From Selaginella moellendorffii (Eukaryota > Streptophyta > Lycopodiopsida > Selaginellales > Selaginellaceae), in the NCBI RefSeq assembly GCF_000143415.4, contig NW_003314261.1, forward strand, positions 1,041,674-1,105,673: DNA of 64,000 nt, written 5' to 3'. Shown here piece after piece: positions 1-11,605 of the stretch. The position numbers were made by a program, and so were the translations under genes. Numbering within the stretch: position 1 is the first letter of the stretch; every line of letters starts with the position of its first letter. A model generated the notes under the pieces. The model had not been told where the DNA came from. It searched no databases and worked only from the letters and a program-made list of their open reading frames with translations.

Positions 1-89
1 CCTAACAGGGCTCGAGGAACAAGTTTAAAGTGAGTAATAAGTGAGTCTCTAGAAAAGGGACATAAGAGGACCAACACATGACACGTGGA

Positions 90-305
90 CGTCCAAGATG
101 GACCTGAGATGGACTTGAGATGGAGTCTGAGATGGAGTTCGAGATGGACCCGAGATGGAGTTCGAGATGGAGTCCAAGATGGACCCGAGATGCAGTCTAA
201 GATGGACTCGAGATGGTGTTTGAGATGGACCTAAGATGGAGTCTGAGATGGACCTGAAGGTAGAGTTTGAGATGGAGCTTGAGATGGACCCGAGATGAAG
301 TTTGA
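90..305. repeat. 12-bp minisatellite (GAGATGGA-type units)
   Basis: About 17 imperfect tandem copies of a 12-bp unit of the form GAGATGGANNNN (variants GAGATGGACCCG, GAGATGGAGTTC, AAGATGGACCTG). Because 12 is a multiple of 3 the array stays open in several frames and creates a spurious Ser/Leu-rich minus-strand ORF. It lies left of the retrotransposon insertion. No gene is seen here. Confidence 0.85.
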
Positions 306-553
306 GAGGTGCCAGGTGTTGGGTGATGATATATCCACTAAGGAGTCCAAGGCTAAAGAGAATACAGAATGACAAACAAGGTAGCTTAGTGAAGTATTCA
401 AGAGCCAGCTCTAGTTCCCCCAGGAGATTGAATGGTCGATGCTCCCAGTCCAACCGTGGGTGGCACTACCTACTTGGATACCTGGTATGGCTCAATAGAA
501 CCTTACTCTAGCCCCATGGCTAGAGCACTCAAAGGCGGAAGGTGGGGAGAGTA
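306..553. other. Left flank of the retrotransposon, no gene recognised
   Basis: The stretch between the minisatellite and the target-site duplication has only short overlapping ORFs without recognisable similarity. It may belong to an older element that the chromovirus inserted into, but nothing in it proves this. Confidence 0.4.
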
Positions 554-558
554 CCCAT

Positions 559-971
559 TGTCAAGACCCCCAATAAGATCAGGACTGGAAAATGTAAAAG
601 ATAAAGAGAAAAACTAGTGGAAACGAAGAAGAGGCCTTAGACTGGCATTGATTCAGATTATGGAGAAATGGAACAAGGTTAACCTATATATACTATAGTT
701 GATGAAACTCTATCACTCTTGGATCGAGGACGGCCTATATATAGCTGAGGTCGAGGAGGCGCCACATCATTATCAGGAATGTGGTTTGAGACTTAGGAAT
801 CGTATGGGAAATCAAAGAGTCAGGAATAGGGAAGTGTCTTGAGAGTTAGGAATAGGGAAGTGTCTCAAGAGTTAGGAATAGGGAAGTGTCTTGAGAGTCA
901 GGAATATGTTGTGGGTCAAGAATCCGGCAAGATTCAGGAATGTGGCAAGAATTGAGGGATTTCTGATAACA
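559..971 (-). repeat. 3' LTR of the chromovirus element
   Basis: This 413-bp repeat matches 5775-6213 along its length. It begins TGTCAAG and ends in a degraded form of the partner's CTTGACA. It holds three tandem 26-bp subunits (AGAGTYAGGAATAGGGAAGT plus six bases) where the other LTR has four, which accounts for the 26-bp length difference. Confidence 0.9.
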
Positions 972-982
972 CCCCCTCCTTG
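972..982 (-). other. Polypurine tract of the chromovirus element
   Basis: On the minus strand AAGGAGGGGG directly abuts the TG of the 3' LTR. This is the expected primer site for plus-strand synthesis, and it fixes the orientation of the element independently of the coding domains. Confidence 0.8.
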
Positions 983-1074
983 AGAATGAGTGGAACGAGA
1001 ACGTGAATGAGAATGAAGAGGATGAGATGGGCGGTAAGGGACGGGAGATGGAGAATAAAAAGAATGAGGATTGG

Positions 1075-1330
1075 GACGAGAAGGATAGTGGCAGTGGAAG
1101 TCTTGAACAAGGTTAGGAGAATGAATTAGATTGTCCACAAGTTCCCAAGTGCGTTCCTCATGTCCATAACCCTTCCAGTCTACCAGATAGTAGAGTTTAG
1201 ACCGTGAGATCTTGGAATCAAGGATGTCCTAAACCTCGTACTCAAACCCATCCTCAAGCTGCACTGGTGGAGGTGGAGGAATGACCCATTTTGGAATAGG
1301 ACTGGGAATATAACACTTAAGGAGAGAGGA
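1075..1330 (-). pseudogene. Chromodomain at the integrase C-terminus
   Basis: The minus-strand translation contains the chromodomain signature LYYLVDWKGYGHEERTWE followed by an acidic/aromatic helix. Chromodomains of this class are thought to direct integration to particular chromatin. An in-frame stop (TAG, near 1231) lies just before the core, so the domain cannot be joined to integrase in this copy. Upstream is a proline-rich linker typical of chromovirus integrases. Confidence 0.85.
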
Positions 1331-1339
1331 GTGAAAAAC

Positions 1340-2397
1340 GGGGTGAATTTGATATGAGGGAAGTGCAAGGCAATAAGTGACAGGATTAATGATGGTAATG
1401 ATAGGGAAAGGACTGAGGTGTTTGAAATCAAGTTTAGGACATGGCCTGGTGGTGGAGATATTTTGCCTGAGGAGCTAGACTTTATCCCCGATATTGTAAG
1501 GGGGACAATCTTGACGATGGACATTGGCAAATGTTTTATGAGATTCCTAAGCACGATGGAGGTGGAAAGAGATGGAGTTGTGGATTTCCTGGAAGTTAGA
1601 GACAAATGCCTTAGAGTGGGATTTGAACAAGAGGATTCAGATGGAAAAGGAAGTGAGAGATTAAATTGGGGGTTTCGGCCAAAGTTTGCAAAGAATGGGG
1701 AAACTTGAAGGGAGGAGTGAACAGAGTTGTTATAGGAGAACTTAGCAAGGGGAAGGATATCGAACAAATCATTCTGATGATTGTTGATGAAGCACCTCAG
1801 GAATTGTTCCAATGTCTAAATCGTTCACTCGAATTGTCCATCAGTTTGAGGATGATACACCGAAGAGAGGTTGGCCTTCACTCCAAGTAGTTGCAAGAAC
1901 CGTTGCCAGAAATGAGAGATGAACTAAGGTCCCCTATCCGAAACCACATTTGCAAGAATCCTATAAAGACAAAAAATTTCCCTGAATACCAGTTTTGCCT
2001 TGTCCTCACCTGAAAACTCCTTGGTACATGGTAGGAAGTGTGCCATCTTTCTGAAGCAATCCACCACGACTAAAATGCTGTTGAAGCCTCCAGAACTCAA
2101 AAGATCACTCAAGAAATTCATGGAGATGGATTCCCAAGGACCTGAAGGGACCAGGAGGGAACAAAGCAAACCTGAAGGAAGGTGGCAAGGTACCTTATTC
2201 CGGGCACAAGTGTCACAGGAGGTAATAAAAGCTTTGATGTACTCGTCCACGTGAGGCCACCAAAAGTCCCGTGCAACCAACTCATAGGTTTTTGCAATGC
2301 TGAAGTGACTAGTAGTCGGGTTATTGTGGCACGCCATCAGGACCAACCTTTGAGCATCACCTTCAGGAATGTAAAGCTTTTCCCCACGGTACAACAA
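1340..2397 (-). pseudogene. Integrase remnant (zinc-binding and catalytic core)
   Basis: The right part (1924-2397) has the HHCC zinc-binding region: a His pair in LVLMACHNNPTTSHF and the CDTCARNK cysteines, followed by the start of the DDE core (ILVVVDCFRKMAHFLPC). The left part (1180-1812) continues with KFSYNNSVHSSLQVSPF, the stretch after the catalytic Glu in gypsy integrases. Stops and a frameshift lie between the two. Transposon origin is clear and function is lost. Confidence 0.9.
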
Positions 2398-2689
2398 GCC
2401 ATCTAAGAACTTGAACTCGTCAAATCACCAGCAGTCAGGAGTCATTGGATGTCTAGCTTGAAGATGGGGGAAAATGGCGCTAGCAAGGTCGTCAGATTGA
2501 AGATTGTTTCTGATGGCATCCATCAAGGAGGAGTCCTAAGGGGCTAGGGAAATTGCCATAACTTAAAGCCGATCAGGACCTAAGATAACTTGATCTTGTT
2601 GATTGAAGGCGAGATTACCAGGCTTGAGACTGAGATAGGAGCGCCTTGAAAGAGCATCAAGAAAGCTTTGAAGCTTTCCAGGTCTATAC

Positions 2690-3060
2690 TTGATAACAAA
2701 GTTAAATTGACTTAGGAATTGTGCCCACCTTGCCTAACGACGGCTCAAAACTCGGGAAGTGGCAAAGTACTTGAGATTTTTGTGATCCGTACAAAGCGTT
2801 GTTTGATGGCTCGCCCCCTCCAAGAAATGATGCCACTCTCCAAAAGAATCCACGATGGCAAGGAGCTTTTTGTCGTGGATTTCATAATTGATCTCCACAG
2901 GCTGGAGTTTTTGAGAATGGAAAGTGACCGGATGAAATTCCTGATCTACTCCGAATTAAGACAGCACAGCACCGATGGCAAAGTCAGAGGTGTTCGCCTC
3001 GATGAAGAAAGGTTGTGAGGGATCAGTGTGGATCAAGACGGGAGTAGAACTAAAGGCCGC
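2690..3060 (-). pseudogene. RNase H remnant of the polyprotein
   Basis: The minus-strand translation shows an RNase H-like segment (HTDPSQPFFIEANTSDFAIG..VLS, later [17 protein letters not shown]), the usual continuation after gypsy RT. At least one in-frame stop follows the VLS motif. It lies between the RT and integrase remnants in the expected order. Confidence 0.8.
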
Positions 3061-3089
3061 CTTGAGTGTGTCGAAGGCTTGCTAGGCAG

Positions 3090-4245
3090 TAGCAGACCAA
3101 GAGAAGGGAACATCCTTGCGAGTGAAATGCGTGAAAGGACAATGTTGAAGTAGTGATCAATGAATTTGTGGTAGAAGTTGGCAAAGCTAAGGAAAACCTG
3201 AACATCCGACATTGATTGTGGAGGCTCCCATTCAAGAATAGTCTTGACTTTGGCAGGATCCATCATGATACCCTTAGGAGTGACAATGTACCCAAGGAAC
3301 TCCATAGACTCCTGATCGAAGGAACATTTCTCAAGCTTCGCATATAGGCTGTGTTCCCGCAGCTTTGCCAGCACGTTGTGCACATGCTCGTCATGCTCCT
3401 CCTGAGTAGATGAGGATGTCGTCGAGGTATACAATCACCATCTGATCAAGAAACTCCCAAAAGATGTAGTTTGCCACGTGTTGAAAAACTACTGGAGCAT
3501 TTGTCAAGCCAAACAGCATGACAGTGTACTTGAAGTGGCCATAGCGGGTTTGGAATGCAGTCTTTCATTCATCGCCAGGCCGGATCTAGATCAAGTTGTA
3601 TGCTCCACATAGGTTGATCTTGGTGCAAAAGCAGGCACTGCTGAGGCATTCCAATAGGTCCGAGATCAGGGGCAGTGAATAACAGTTCCAAACAGTCACC
3701 TTATTCAAACCTCGGTAGTTGATGACTAGCCACAAACTCCCATCCTTCTTCTTGACAAAGAAGATAGGTGCTCCAGCCAGGGACTACAAATGCTGAATGT
3801 ACCCTGAGGCAAGGTTCTCGTCCACGTACTCTTTGAGGGCCTTAAACTCAAACAGGAATAACTTGTAGATAGGCCCCCATGGAAGTGACGCTCCATTCTG
3901 TAAATTAATGGGACAATCATAAAGCCAATGAATAGGCAGTACACTAGCTTTTTTCTTGTCAAACACATCCTCAAAATCATGATACTTCTCAGGAAGACTA
4001 ACAGGAGAAACATGCAAAACAAAAAGGAAAATAGGTTCTTCATGAAGGAGTTCTTTCATAGTGATTGTGGAGATAGGAGGAGGCATACGACTGAATGGAA
4101 TGATGAGACGAGGATACTGTCCAGTGTAAAATGGAAGAGAGGGAAAAGAAGAGGGTGAAAACTTCGTAAAGTCAGGAACAAAACCCCAATTTAAGTTTAG
4201 GGAACTTTTCCTGATTTGGACTCGATGAATAGTAGGGGAAGACAT
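3090..4245 (-). pseudogene. Reverse transcriptase remnant
   Basis: The N-terminal part reads LPEKYHDFEDVFDKKKASVL then a Pro-Trp-Gly stretch and VDENLASGYI, the hallmark start of chromovirus RT. The catalytic motif [10 protein letters not shown] is encoded near 3410-3445. A frameshift directly follows it, and the palm/connection region (3033-3434) continues in another frame (MEFLGYIVTPKGIMMDPAKV). All landmarks are in order, but the gene is broken in several places. Confidence 0.9.
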
Positions 4246-4299
4246 GGGAGATGGTGACGTGGGAGAGACGAGCTGTAATTCCTTCCAACAAATTTGAGG

Positions 4300-4790
4300 C
4301 TAGTGCAGTTGGAACCAAGGAATGCCGAGCACTACAGAGGAGGACTTGCTGTTAATGATGTTGAAGGCGATATCGGTGACAGTGGACCCGATGTGTACTC
4401 GAATGGGCAACATTTCCTTAAGTCCAGAAGATGGAGACACAAAATGCCCGCCAATGCCTTCAACCCTCAGATCCCATATGGTAGAAGAAAGAGGAACATG
4501 ATGTCGGGCAACAAAGTCTGTGTCCATGAAGCAGGAAGTTGCACCCGAGTCCAGTAGTGCCAGAGCCTTGAGTTCTGATTGTCCGGTGAAAGAAAGGAGA
4601 TATAGGATGCAGAAGTTGCGGGAATTGGTGGTGGCTTTGATGAAAGGTGGTGAGGAGCTTGATAAAGAAGAAAAGTGATTTTTATTCGGGGAGTCCAAAT
4701 AGACAGTTCCTACTCTGTTTGGATAGGGTCGTTTCCTGACTGCAACAGAGGTGGACCTTGAGGCAAAGTGAACTCGAGCAGTCAGGGAGG
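4300..4790 (-). pseudogene. Retropepsin (protease) remnant
   Basis: The open stretch carries the aspartic protease motif ALLDSGATSCFMD, and further on VVLGIPWFQLH in the position of the family's ILGxxWL motif. Retropepsin cleaves the polyprotein. The segment lies between gag and RT and shows no early stop, but its neighbours are broken. Confidence 0.88.
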
Positions 4791-5399
4791 CTTCTTGGGA
4801 CACACAGCTACTTTGTGATTAAGATCAGCACAGTAGAGGCAAAGATTATGAGATATTCAACGTTACTTCTCAGTAGGACTCAACTTCCCTCTTATGAGTT
4901 AGGGAGTACCAGAAATATCCACTGGGACCGGAGTAGTAGGTTCAGGAGTATGCCTCGAAGACTCAAGCTGGAATTCTTGAGTCTGGGACGGGAAAACGGT
5001 GGTATGGTGACTTTCCTGATGACGTTCAAAGAGACAATTGCCAAATTGAATAACTTTATTGATGGCATCTGACAAGTCCGTGGGATCCTCCATGGTGAGC
5101 AACAAATCCTTGACACCATTGTTGAGGCTGAAACGAAATTGATCAATCAAGGCCTGGTTATCACACTAAGTGTCTAAGGCAAGGAGTTGGAACTCTGCAG
5201 CATAAATTGAGGCAGGACAAAACCCTTGAGAGAGACGTCTCATCTTTGTGGTGGTAGCCCGAACCCGATCCATCTCGCCAAAACATGCTTCGAGCTTCTC
5301 TTTGAACAATTGAAAATCCATCAGCTCTGAAACCATGACCCCTTTCATGTTTTTCTCCAGGAGAGGAGAAAACCATGACAAAGCTACACCTTCGAACAA
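4790..5399 (-). pseudogene. Gag remnant with CCHC zinc knuckle
   Basis: Two minus-strand pieces (5166-5399 and 4899-5150) match the capsid part of gypsy gag: GVALSWFSPLLEK, then FRFSLNNGVKDLL. A CCHC knuckle (CLYCADLNHKVAVC) is encoded near 4800-4860, just before protease. A stop separates the two capsid pieces. Gag would form the particle and bind RNA. Confidence 0.82.
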
Positions 5400-5756
5400 T
5401 GTCCCGATCGCACCAATTTGAGACTCAGGAGTGGGTACCGCTGATGTTGAAGTGCAAAGATCAGCTCCATCTGGTTCAGGAATTCGCGAAGCTCCAAACG
5501 CTTGTCTGAAAACTTCGCCGGGAAACTCACCTTTGGTTCAGGAACTCTGCTTGATCCTTGAGCCGAAAGTGAAGCAAGCTCCTATTGCATGTGAAGAAGG
5601 GTCGCCTTCAGCTTGGTATTCTCAGACTAGATTTTTGCAAGGACTTCGGCAAAGAAATCAGGATAGCTTGGAGACTCCATCGGCAAAGAAGAAAGAAAAG
5701 AGGGAAAAAGGCAAAGGCAGTCAAACAATCAAAATGAGCTAAAGCAAAAGCAACAA

Positions 5757-5774
5757 ACACAATCTGAATCAAAC
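5757..5774 (-). other. Possible primer-binding site
   Basis: Immediately inside the 5' LTR the minus strand reads GTTTGATTCAGATTGTG. It partly resembles the usual initiator-Met primer site (TGGTATCAGAGC; about 7 of the first 10 positions). The position is right; the match is imperfect. Confidence 0.4.
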
Positions 5775-6213
5775 TGTCAAGACCCCCAACAAGATCATGA
5801 CTAGAAAATGTAGAAGATAAAGAGAAAAGTTAGTGGAAACGAAAAAAAAGCCTTAGACTAACATTGATTCAGATTGTGGAAAAATAAAACAAGGCTAATC
5901 TATATATACTATAGGTTGATGAAGCTCCACCACTCTTGGATCGAGGACGGCCTAAATATAGCTAAAGTCGAGGAGGTGCCACATCATCATCAGGAATATG
6001 GTTCAAGACTCAGGAATCATATGAGAAATTAGAGAGTCAGGAATAAGGAAGTGTCTCGAGAGTTAGGAATAGGGAAGTGTCTTAAGAGTCAGGAATAGGG
6101 AGGTGTCTCAAGAGTCAAGAATAGGGAAGTGTCTCGAGAGTCAAGAATGTGGTCTGTGGGTCAGGAATCTAGCAAGATTCAGGAATGTGGCAAGAATTGG
6201 GGGATTCTTGACA
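5775..6213 (-). repeat. 5' LTR of the chromovirus element
   Basis: This 439-bp repeat has perfect terminal inverted ends TGTCAAG/CTTGACA and four tandem 26-bp subunits. A TATA-like ATATATAG lies centrally (near 5905-5917) and could be the LTR promoter core. The flanking CCCAT at 6214-6218 completes the target-site duplication. Confidence 0.9.
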
Positions 6214-6218
6214 CCCAT

Positions 6219-8580
6219 AAGGCTCGTGTAGAGCCATGGTGTTCCGAAATGTTGTCCCAAAGTTCCGGACAGTGAAAAGGAAGAAGAGTAGTCCTCAGGT
6301 GTAATGACCAAGGATACAGTCATATGGTGAGGAAGTCCTAGAGAATAAGAGGACTTAGTGGTTGGGCCTGTGGGCCTTGATCCAGTGGCTGTGTTGGCAA
6401 ATACGGCCATGGATAGAAAGGGACTTGGTAGGGATTGAAGAAAGGATATTGGGGAAGGCTATTCCCCATGTCTACAAGCATTTTAAGGATGCTAAAAATG
6501 ACCACTCATGGACAGATGGCCCAATCTTTGAGAGATGGAACTGTGATGTAAGTGGTGTTGTATCACCAATGTAACAAAGGTGAATATGCATGGCCTTAGA
6601 ATAATGGGCTGATATGTTAGCAATACCTTTAAGTGTTAGTTATGGGATCGAACATTTGGAGCACTTGGACCAAGTGCAAAAGCTGAGTGGCATGGATGCC
6701 ATTTTTGGGGCTAGCAAGCCCCAAATCTTGAATAAAACTTATGGAGGTTGTGGATAAGAGTCTTTTAAATGGTTGGACGTGTGGTTAAGTGACTAAATTA
6801 GAATGAAAAATTTAGTTTCTTACAAAAATGTCTTAGATGTTTGGTCTTTAGAGGAAAGCCATTTTTATATTGAAATTGATTAGGAAGCTAACTGCTTACT
6901 CCTAAAAGTGATTGATAGTCCAATATACAAGGGGAATACATTACATACCAAAATCTTGTACCACTCACTCCATGAATGAGGCATAATAACTAGGTTTGCC
7001 ATAGTAGCAATGCCAACAGACTTTAAAATATATAAGCATAGGCTAACAATTAATTTTACTAATAAAGTTTTAAAGAGCATAGTTCCTATGCATAAAATTG
7101 TTACTATCTATACCAAACACGGTAATAGATATACAATATTCCCCTTTACAATCTAAGGAGTGAAAGGTAATCTAAAAAGAAGTATTTATAAGAAGAATGA
7201 GATTTCAGAGCACTTGCTCGTGATATCCATGATCTTAACTTCCTTTCAGAACAAACTAAATAATTGCTCAATCAAATTAGAGAAAAGCTTGAAAGAGAGT
7301 AAATTAAAAGCATATTAAGTACACCTCAATGAAGTAAAAGAGATTGGAAATCCTAATATGACTTTGACAGTCATCCAAAATATGTGAATCCATATGCTAC
7401 TCCTCCTTGGTAGCATTGGCATATAGAAAACACTTTTGCTTCAACTTAGAGTGGTGGAACACAAAACAACTAGAATGATTCCCCACAAAAGGAAGAAAAG
7501 CTAAATTTACAACTCTTACCCTTTGACAGTGGTCCAAGTTCCCTTACAAACTAAACACTTATTTTGCTTGCAAAATAAAACATTTCCTGTCAAATTGCAA
7601 TGAGCACAATAACAATTACACATCCAGTGGCCACCCAACACTAAAGATGAAGACTTAAGAGCTCCAAATTTTGTGGAGAAGTAGGAGAGGAGGCAACCAA
7701 CACCACCATGGGGGTGGTTAGTAGCCACCCAGCACTAAAGATGGAGGCTTAGGAGCTCTAGGGTTTGTGGATGTGCAAGTCAAGTTTGCCGTGCTTGACT
7801 CATGTATATGCTCTCTTCTATCCTTTTTGCAGGCGTTCTCACTTCTTTCCCACAATGGAGTGCTATGGCCAGCACTCTGGAGCAGTGGAGCACCAATTGG
7901 AGTGCTATGGCTATCCAATAGTGGAGTGCTATGGGAAATTGATTGATCCAATCTGCTACTAGCACTCAATTCTCTAGAGCCAACAAAAATTGATAAGCAA
8001 TGCAACTTGGCTATAAACCCACAAAAAGCAACATTTTTTGTTGCCTACTGTCCATGGCTTATGCCCCAGCAATTCTCTACCCCAGCACCCAGTCTACACC
8101 CACAAATTCAAATGGTAAGTCCTAAAAAACTCTTGGAGGGATTATGTGGGAACAACTCTTGGGGTTCCTTTAGAGCATGGCTACTAAGTTTGCTGGTGAT
8201 TATATAGAAGATGTTTCTTATGTGGTGAAACCATTGGGCCAAGAATATTGTTTCCTAACTTGGATAATATGATTAAAATTCATTTGAACTTAAACTTGCC
8301 TCAATCAGTTAATATAATTAAGATGGCACTACAATTTTCTTCTTTATGTATATGTTTAGTTGATAGATAAAGTCATCCTATTGATGTATTGATTGGGTAA
8401 TTACAACAATTCCATATGGATTGCCTCTCTCTACACATGAGATTTACATTTCAAACATGAGGTTGATACTAAAGGTGTGGGTTAGCTTAGTCTTCATATA
8501 AACAAAGTTTATAAATCTTACGAACATAGAATATCAAGTTTTGAATTTATAATTTATATATTAATAACAATTATATCAAT
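6219..8580. other. AT-rich intergenic DNA without recognised genes
   Basis: Only short ORFs (none above about 95 codons) are present and none resembles a known family. A weakly structured repeat occurs at 7628-7770, and the 12-mer GGAGTGCTATGG recurs at 7857, 7899 and 7923. Base composition turns strongly AT-rich after about 8200. Confidence 0.5.
7628..7770. repeat. Two direct copies of a ~48-bp sequence
   Basis: The segments at 7628-7676 and 7724-7770 both contain RGCCACCCARCACTAAAGAT followed by a similar GGAGCTC-containing tail and TTTGTGG. They lie about 96 bp apart. No coding potential is apparent. Confidence 0.6.
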
Positions 8581-8589
8581 TCTTAGTTT

Positions 8590-9230
8590 TACTTGGGTCT
8601 AGGTAGTAGATTAGTGTTCTTAAAATTTTATTGTTCTATATTCTAAGAAAAGCAAATGGTAATGTAATTCTTTACTAATATCTATATTACTTAAAATTAA
8701 ATTAATTTATTTCGATTCTAATTTGTTATTTTTAGGTTATGTTTGGGTATATTAATGTTCTTAAATCTTGGTTATATTTTTATTCATATTCCAAGTAAAA
8801 AAATAATACTTATATAATGCTTCCCTAATTAATGATAATTATTCCTAGTAATTTTTCTTTACATTTCTATAAGTCTGGGTAGTAATATTTTAGTTTTGTT
8901 AACATTTTAGGATTCTAAATTTCTGCATATCCCAAGTAAAAATATACTTTACATGTAACATCTAATTAATAAAATTTATTTTTAGTAATTCTTCTTTTAT
9001 TGTTTTTTGTATGGAAGTGTACTAAATATATTTATTCTTAAATCCATAAGACATTATTCTTAGCAATTTTTGTTTTAATTTTTTCTGGGTTGAGTATTAA
9101 GTTTATAATCTTAATATTCTAAATATATTCATATTCCCAAGTAATACTGCATATAATATCTTTATCAATAATATTTACTTAGTAATTCTTCTTTTCACTT
9201 TGGGAATATAATAGTGTTCTAAATATATAG
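8590..9230. repeat. Degenerate ~110-150 bp tandem array
   Basis: About four or five diverged units follow one another. Each has a TGGGTAGTA-like start, a TTCTAAATTT-like middle, the word CCCAAGTAA, an ATATAATATCT-like stretch and an end resembling TTAGTAATTCTTCTTTTA. The spacing of matching landmarks varies between about 110 and 150 bp. It looks like an old satellite. Confidence 0.6.
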
Positions 9231-9248
9231 TCTATGTTATATAGTATT

Positions 9249-9292
9249 GTGTGTGTGTGTGTGTGTGTGTGTCTATATATATATATATATAT
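9249..9292. repeat. Compound (GT)n-CT-(AT)n microsatellite
   Basis: A run of about 12 GT units passes through CT into about 9 AT units. A closely similar compound run occurs at about 60930-60977. Confidence 0.95.
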
Positions 9293-9837
9293 CAGAAGAA
9301 AAAAGTTGTATAAAATTAATGATTTTGGTGCTCATCCAGCATTTGATGGGCAATACTAGTGTTTCTATATTTTGTGTTGTTATGTGTATTATACATTTAT
9401 AGTTTTTTATGTTTAAATGTTTTTTTATTATATTTTGATTGTGTTCTATATCTCTCATATGTAATATTGCTGAGGTTTTTCATAATGTTTGTATCACAGT
9501 TGAAGCTGTATATGCACAATAATGAATTTTAGTTCCTAGTTGGATAAATCTATCATAGTACTAATATTGCAGATTAAAGCATTTTATTTTATGTATTGTT
9601 CTTGCTGCTGCTGGTTGTATAGAAATTGTGTTCTTGATAATGTATAATTATTAAATTTTTTATTTGTATTCATTTAAACATGATTTGAATTATATTATTT
9701 GGAACTTTTTGAACATAATTGTTTTCCTACTATATCATTTTCAAATTTTATCCATAATATTTCTTTATTTTGAGATATATTTATATTTCATACTAAGCCA
9801 TCTTGTGTTTTTATATTTGGAGTATCTCAATCTTTAT

Positions 9838-11605
9838 TTCTTTTTATTATTATTAAGCTTCCTGGAACATTTTGTTTTACTTTATCATTATGTTGCTTTA
9901 CTTGATAAAGTACAATTTGTTGTTATTTTTTATTAATTATCTCTATATTTTCTTCATTTTGTTCAGATGTTCTTATTCTATTTAGTATTTTATGAATTTC
10001 ATATCATCCTTTTGTCTCATTATTTCTGTAAGTTCATAACATGTTCTTCCATGGATATATAATTAGTAAATGAGTAATAATAACTCATATTGTTTATTTG
10101 GAGAAAACTTCACTGTGACAGGCTCCATAATAGAAAAAGTGTTATAGCTCTCTCCAGAAATAAAGATTGAATATATAATCCAACAATCATATAATTCTTG
10201 AGGATGTTTTAGTTTTGTTTGTAATTGCTATTGATATTTTTGGTATGGATGAAGAAAATAAAAAAGCATAAAATTGGCATTAACTATCATAAAAGCATCA
10301 TGAATGACATTTTTATTGATTTTTATAGGTATAAACATTCTTATTTTCTTGTAAGTCAATCAGGCTACATTTTGCCTTTGTGATAACGAAAGTTCCATGG
10401 ACAAGCACCTTAGCTTTGATCAACAGTTTACCTTGATAATCTAGAAGATATTCCCGAATGGAGCAAACTCCCGGACCTCTCACTACCACCCATTAGCTGG
10501 AGCTTGGTCTCCATCCCGAGAAGGCATGGAGGATCTGGCCTTTCCATCCCAGTAGCAGCCACCCCTGGTCCCTGTGAAGCTCAAAGCTTTGGTGATACAT
10601 ACCCATGAGCGATTCCGTGTCGTGGAACACCTGGTCGCTTATGTTGAGCAGCTCAAACTTGGCTCGCTGCGTCCTCGAGTGCCACTGCTTGTAAGTCTCC
10701 GCTCGCTCCACTCGCTCTAATCCCTCGCACGCCACGATGTTGACGATCTCCCGCCCGTACTTCTCCTGCTCCAGCAAGTGCCGCTCCTTGCTCTCCGGCT
10801 GCGAGCAGCAATCGATGGCGTCGAAGAGCAGCGCAAAATGTGTCAGCGCCTCGAGGAACCGCGTCATGAAGAAGGGGACGTTGTAGCTCGCGTTGTTCAT
10901 CCCCTGGATGAACACCCTGGGATTCAAGCTCCGCACCCGGTTGAGCCACATTTTCCTCGGGCTCTCGGCGAGAACGGATTCGTCAAGCAAGTTGGTCTGC
11001 CGGAACATACAGTTGACGGCTAGAACTTCATCGTCGCTCAGGAGCAGCGTCGCAGCGTCGATGTTCTCCCACTTCTTCGACACGGCCCGGAACTTGAAAG
11101 GCAGCCCGATCGACTGCGCATACTCCCGGAGCATGCACCCCACGTCGCTGGCGCTGCCACCCCCTGGTAATGGAGAATCGATGCCGGTGATGCGCAGATA
11201 CGGAGGACCACCCGGAGTATTCGCCAGTTCTTGCATCAGAGCCGGCCACTGGAACCCGAAACAGGCACCATAGTCGACAATGTGAATCCGCTGGTGACCT
11301 CTACACGCGTTGAGGATGACTTGATTCGGGAAGAAGTATCTCACGGACAAGAACGGGCTTCGTTCCATGATGTACTCGACCGACTTGAGCATCGCTCCCG
11401 CGGTTGGCCTCGCGTGACACATTGCCGTGAAGAGGCCATTCCCTGTGGCGGACACCCTCGCCACCAAAGCCTCGACGAAGTAGTAGACGATCCGCTGCGT
11501 GGAGGTTCCAAGTGGCGACACTTTGCTCCGGATCTCCTCCACCAAGAGGTTGGCTCGCATCACGTCATGGGAAGAGACCGCTCGAGCACACTCGACGAGC
11601 TGCTC
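9838..11605. repeat. Segmental duplication, copy 1 (contains the intact GRAS 3' part)
   Basis: This segment aligns in direct orientation with 20922-22795. The matching part begins at TTAAGCTTCCTGGAA, runs through an AT-rich stretch with a lectin-family remnant, and continues into the GRAS coding region to about codon 250. Copy 2 has an insertion of about 290 bp (roughly 21350-21640) and several deletions. Confidence 0.85.
10072..10340 (-). pseudogene. Decayed remnant of the lectin-domain gene family
   Basis: The DNA aligns with the middle of the intact lectin genes (about 60000-60255): shared TCATATTGTTTATTTGG, a GGYTCCATAA box, then CAATCATA with TTCTTGAGG where the gene has TCCTGGGG, and finally CATAAAATTKGCATTAACTAT. 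Frameshifts and stops abolish the frame. It lies just beyond the GRAS stop codon, in the same orientation. Confidence 0.75.

Larger units (their letters stand above)
559..6213 (-). mobile_element. Complete but inactive Ty3/gypsy chromovirus-type LTR retrotransposon
   Basis: The element is 5,655 bp and reads right to left: 5' LTR (5775-6213), gag, protease, reverse transcriptase, RNase H, integrase, chromodomain, polypurine tract, 3' LTR (559-971). The order PR-RT-RH-IN defines Ty3/gypsy, and a chromodomain after integrase defines chromoviruses. The outer ends match TG...CA. A 5-bp direct repeat CCCAT (554-558 and 6214-6218) flanks it, the expected target-site duplication. Every coding domain is visible but the frame is broken by nonsense and frameshift changes, and the two LTRs differ at many sites, so this is an old non-autonomous copy. 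Confidence 0.93.

Noticed and set aside
49-453. 134-codon minus-strand ORF rich in Ser, Leu and Ile
   Set aside because: It is created by the 12-bp minisatellite, whose period keeps frames open. No domain is present.
6141-6410. 89-codon minus ORF across the LTR edge
   Set aside because: It spans the 5' LTR boundary and target-site duplication, so it cannot be an ancestral gene.
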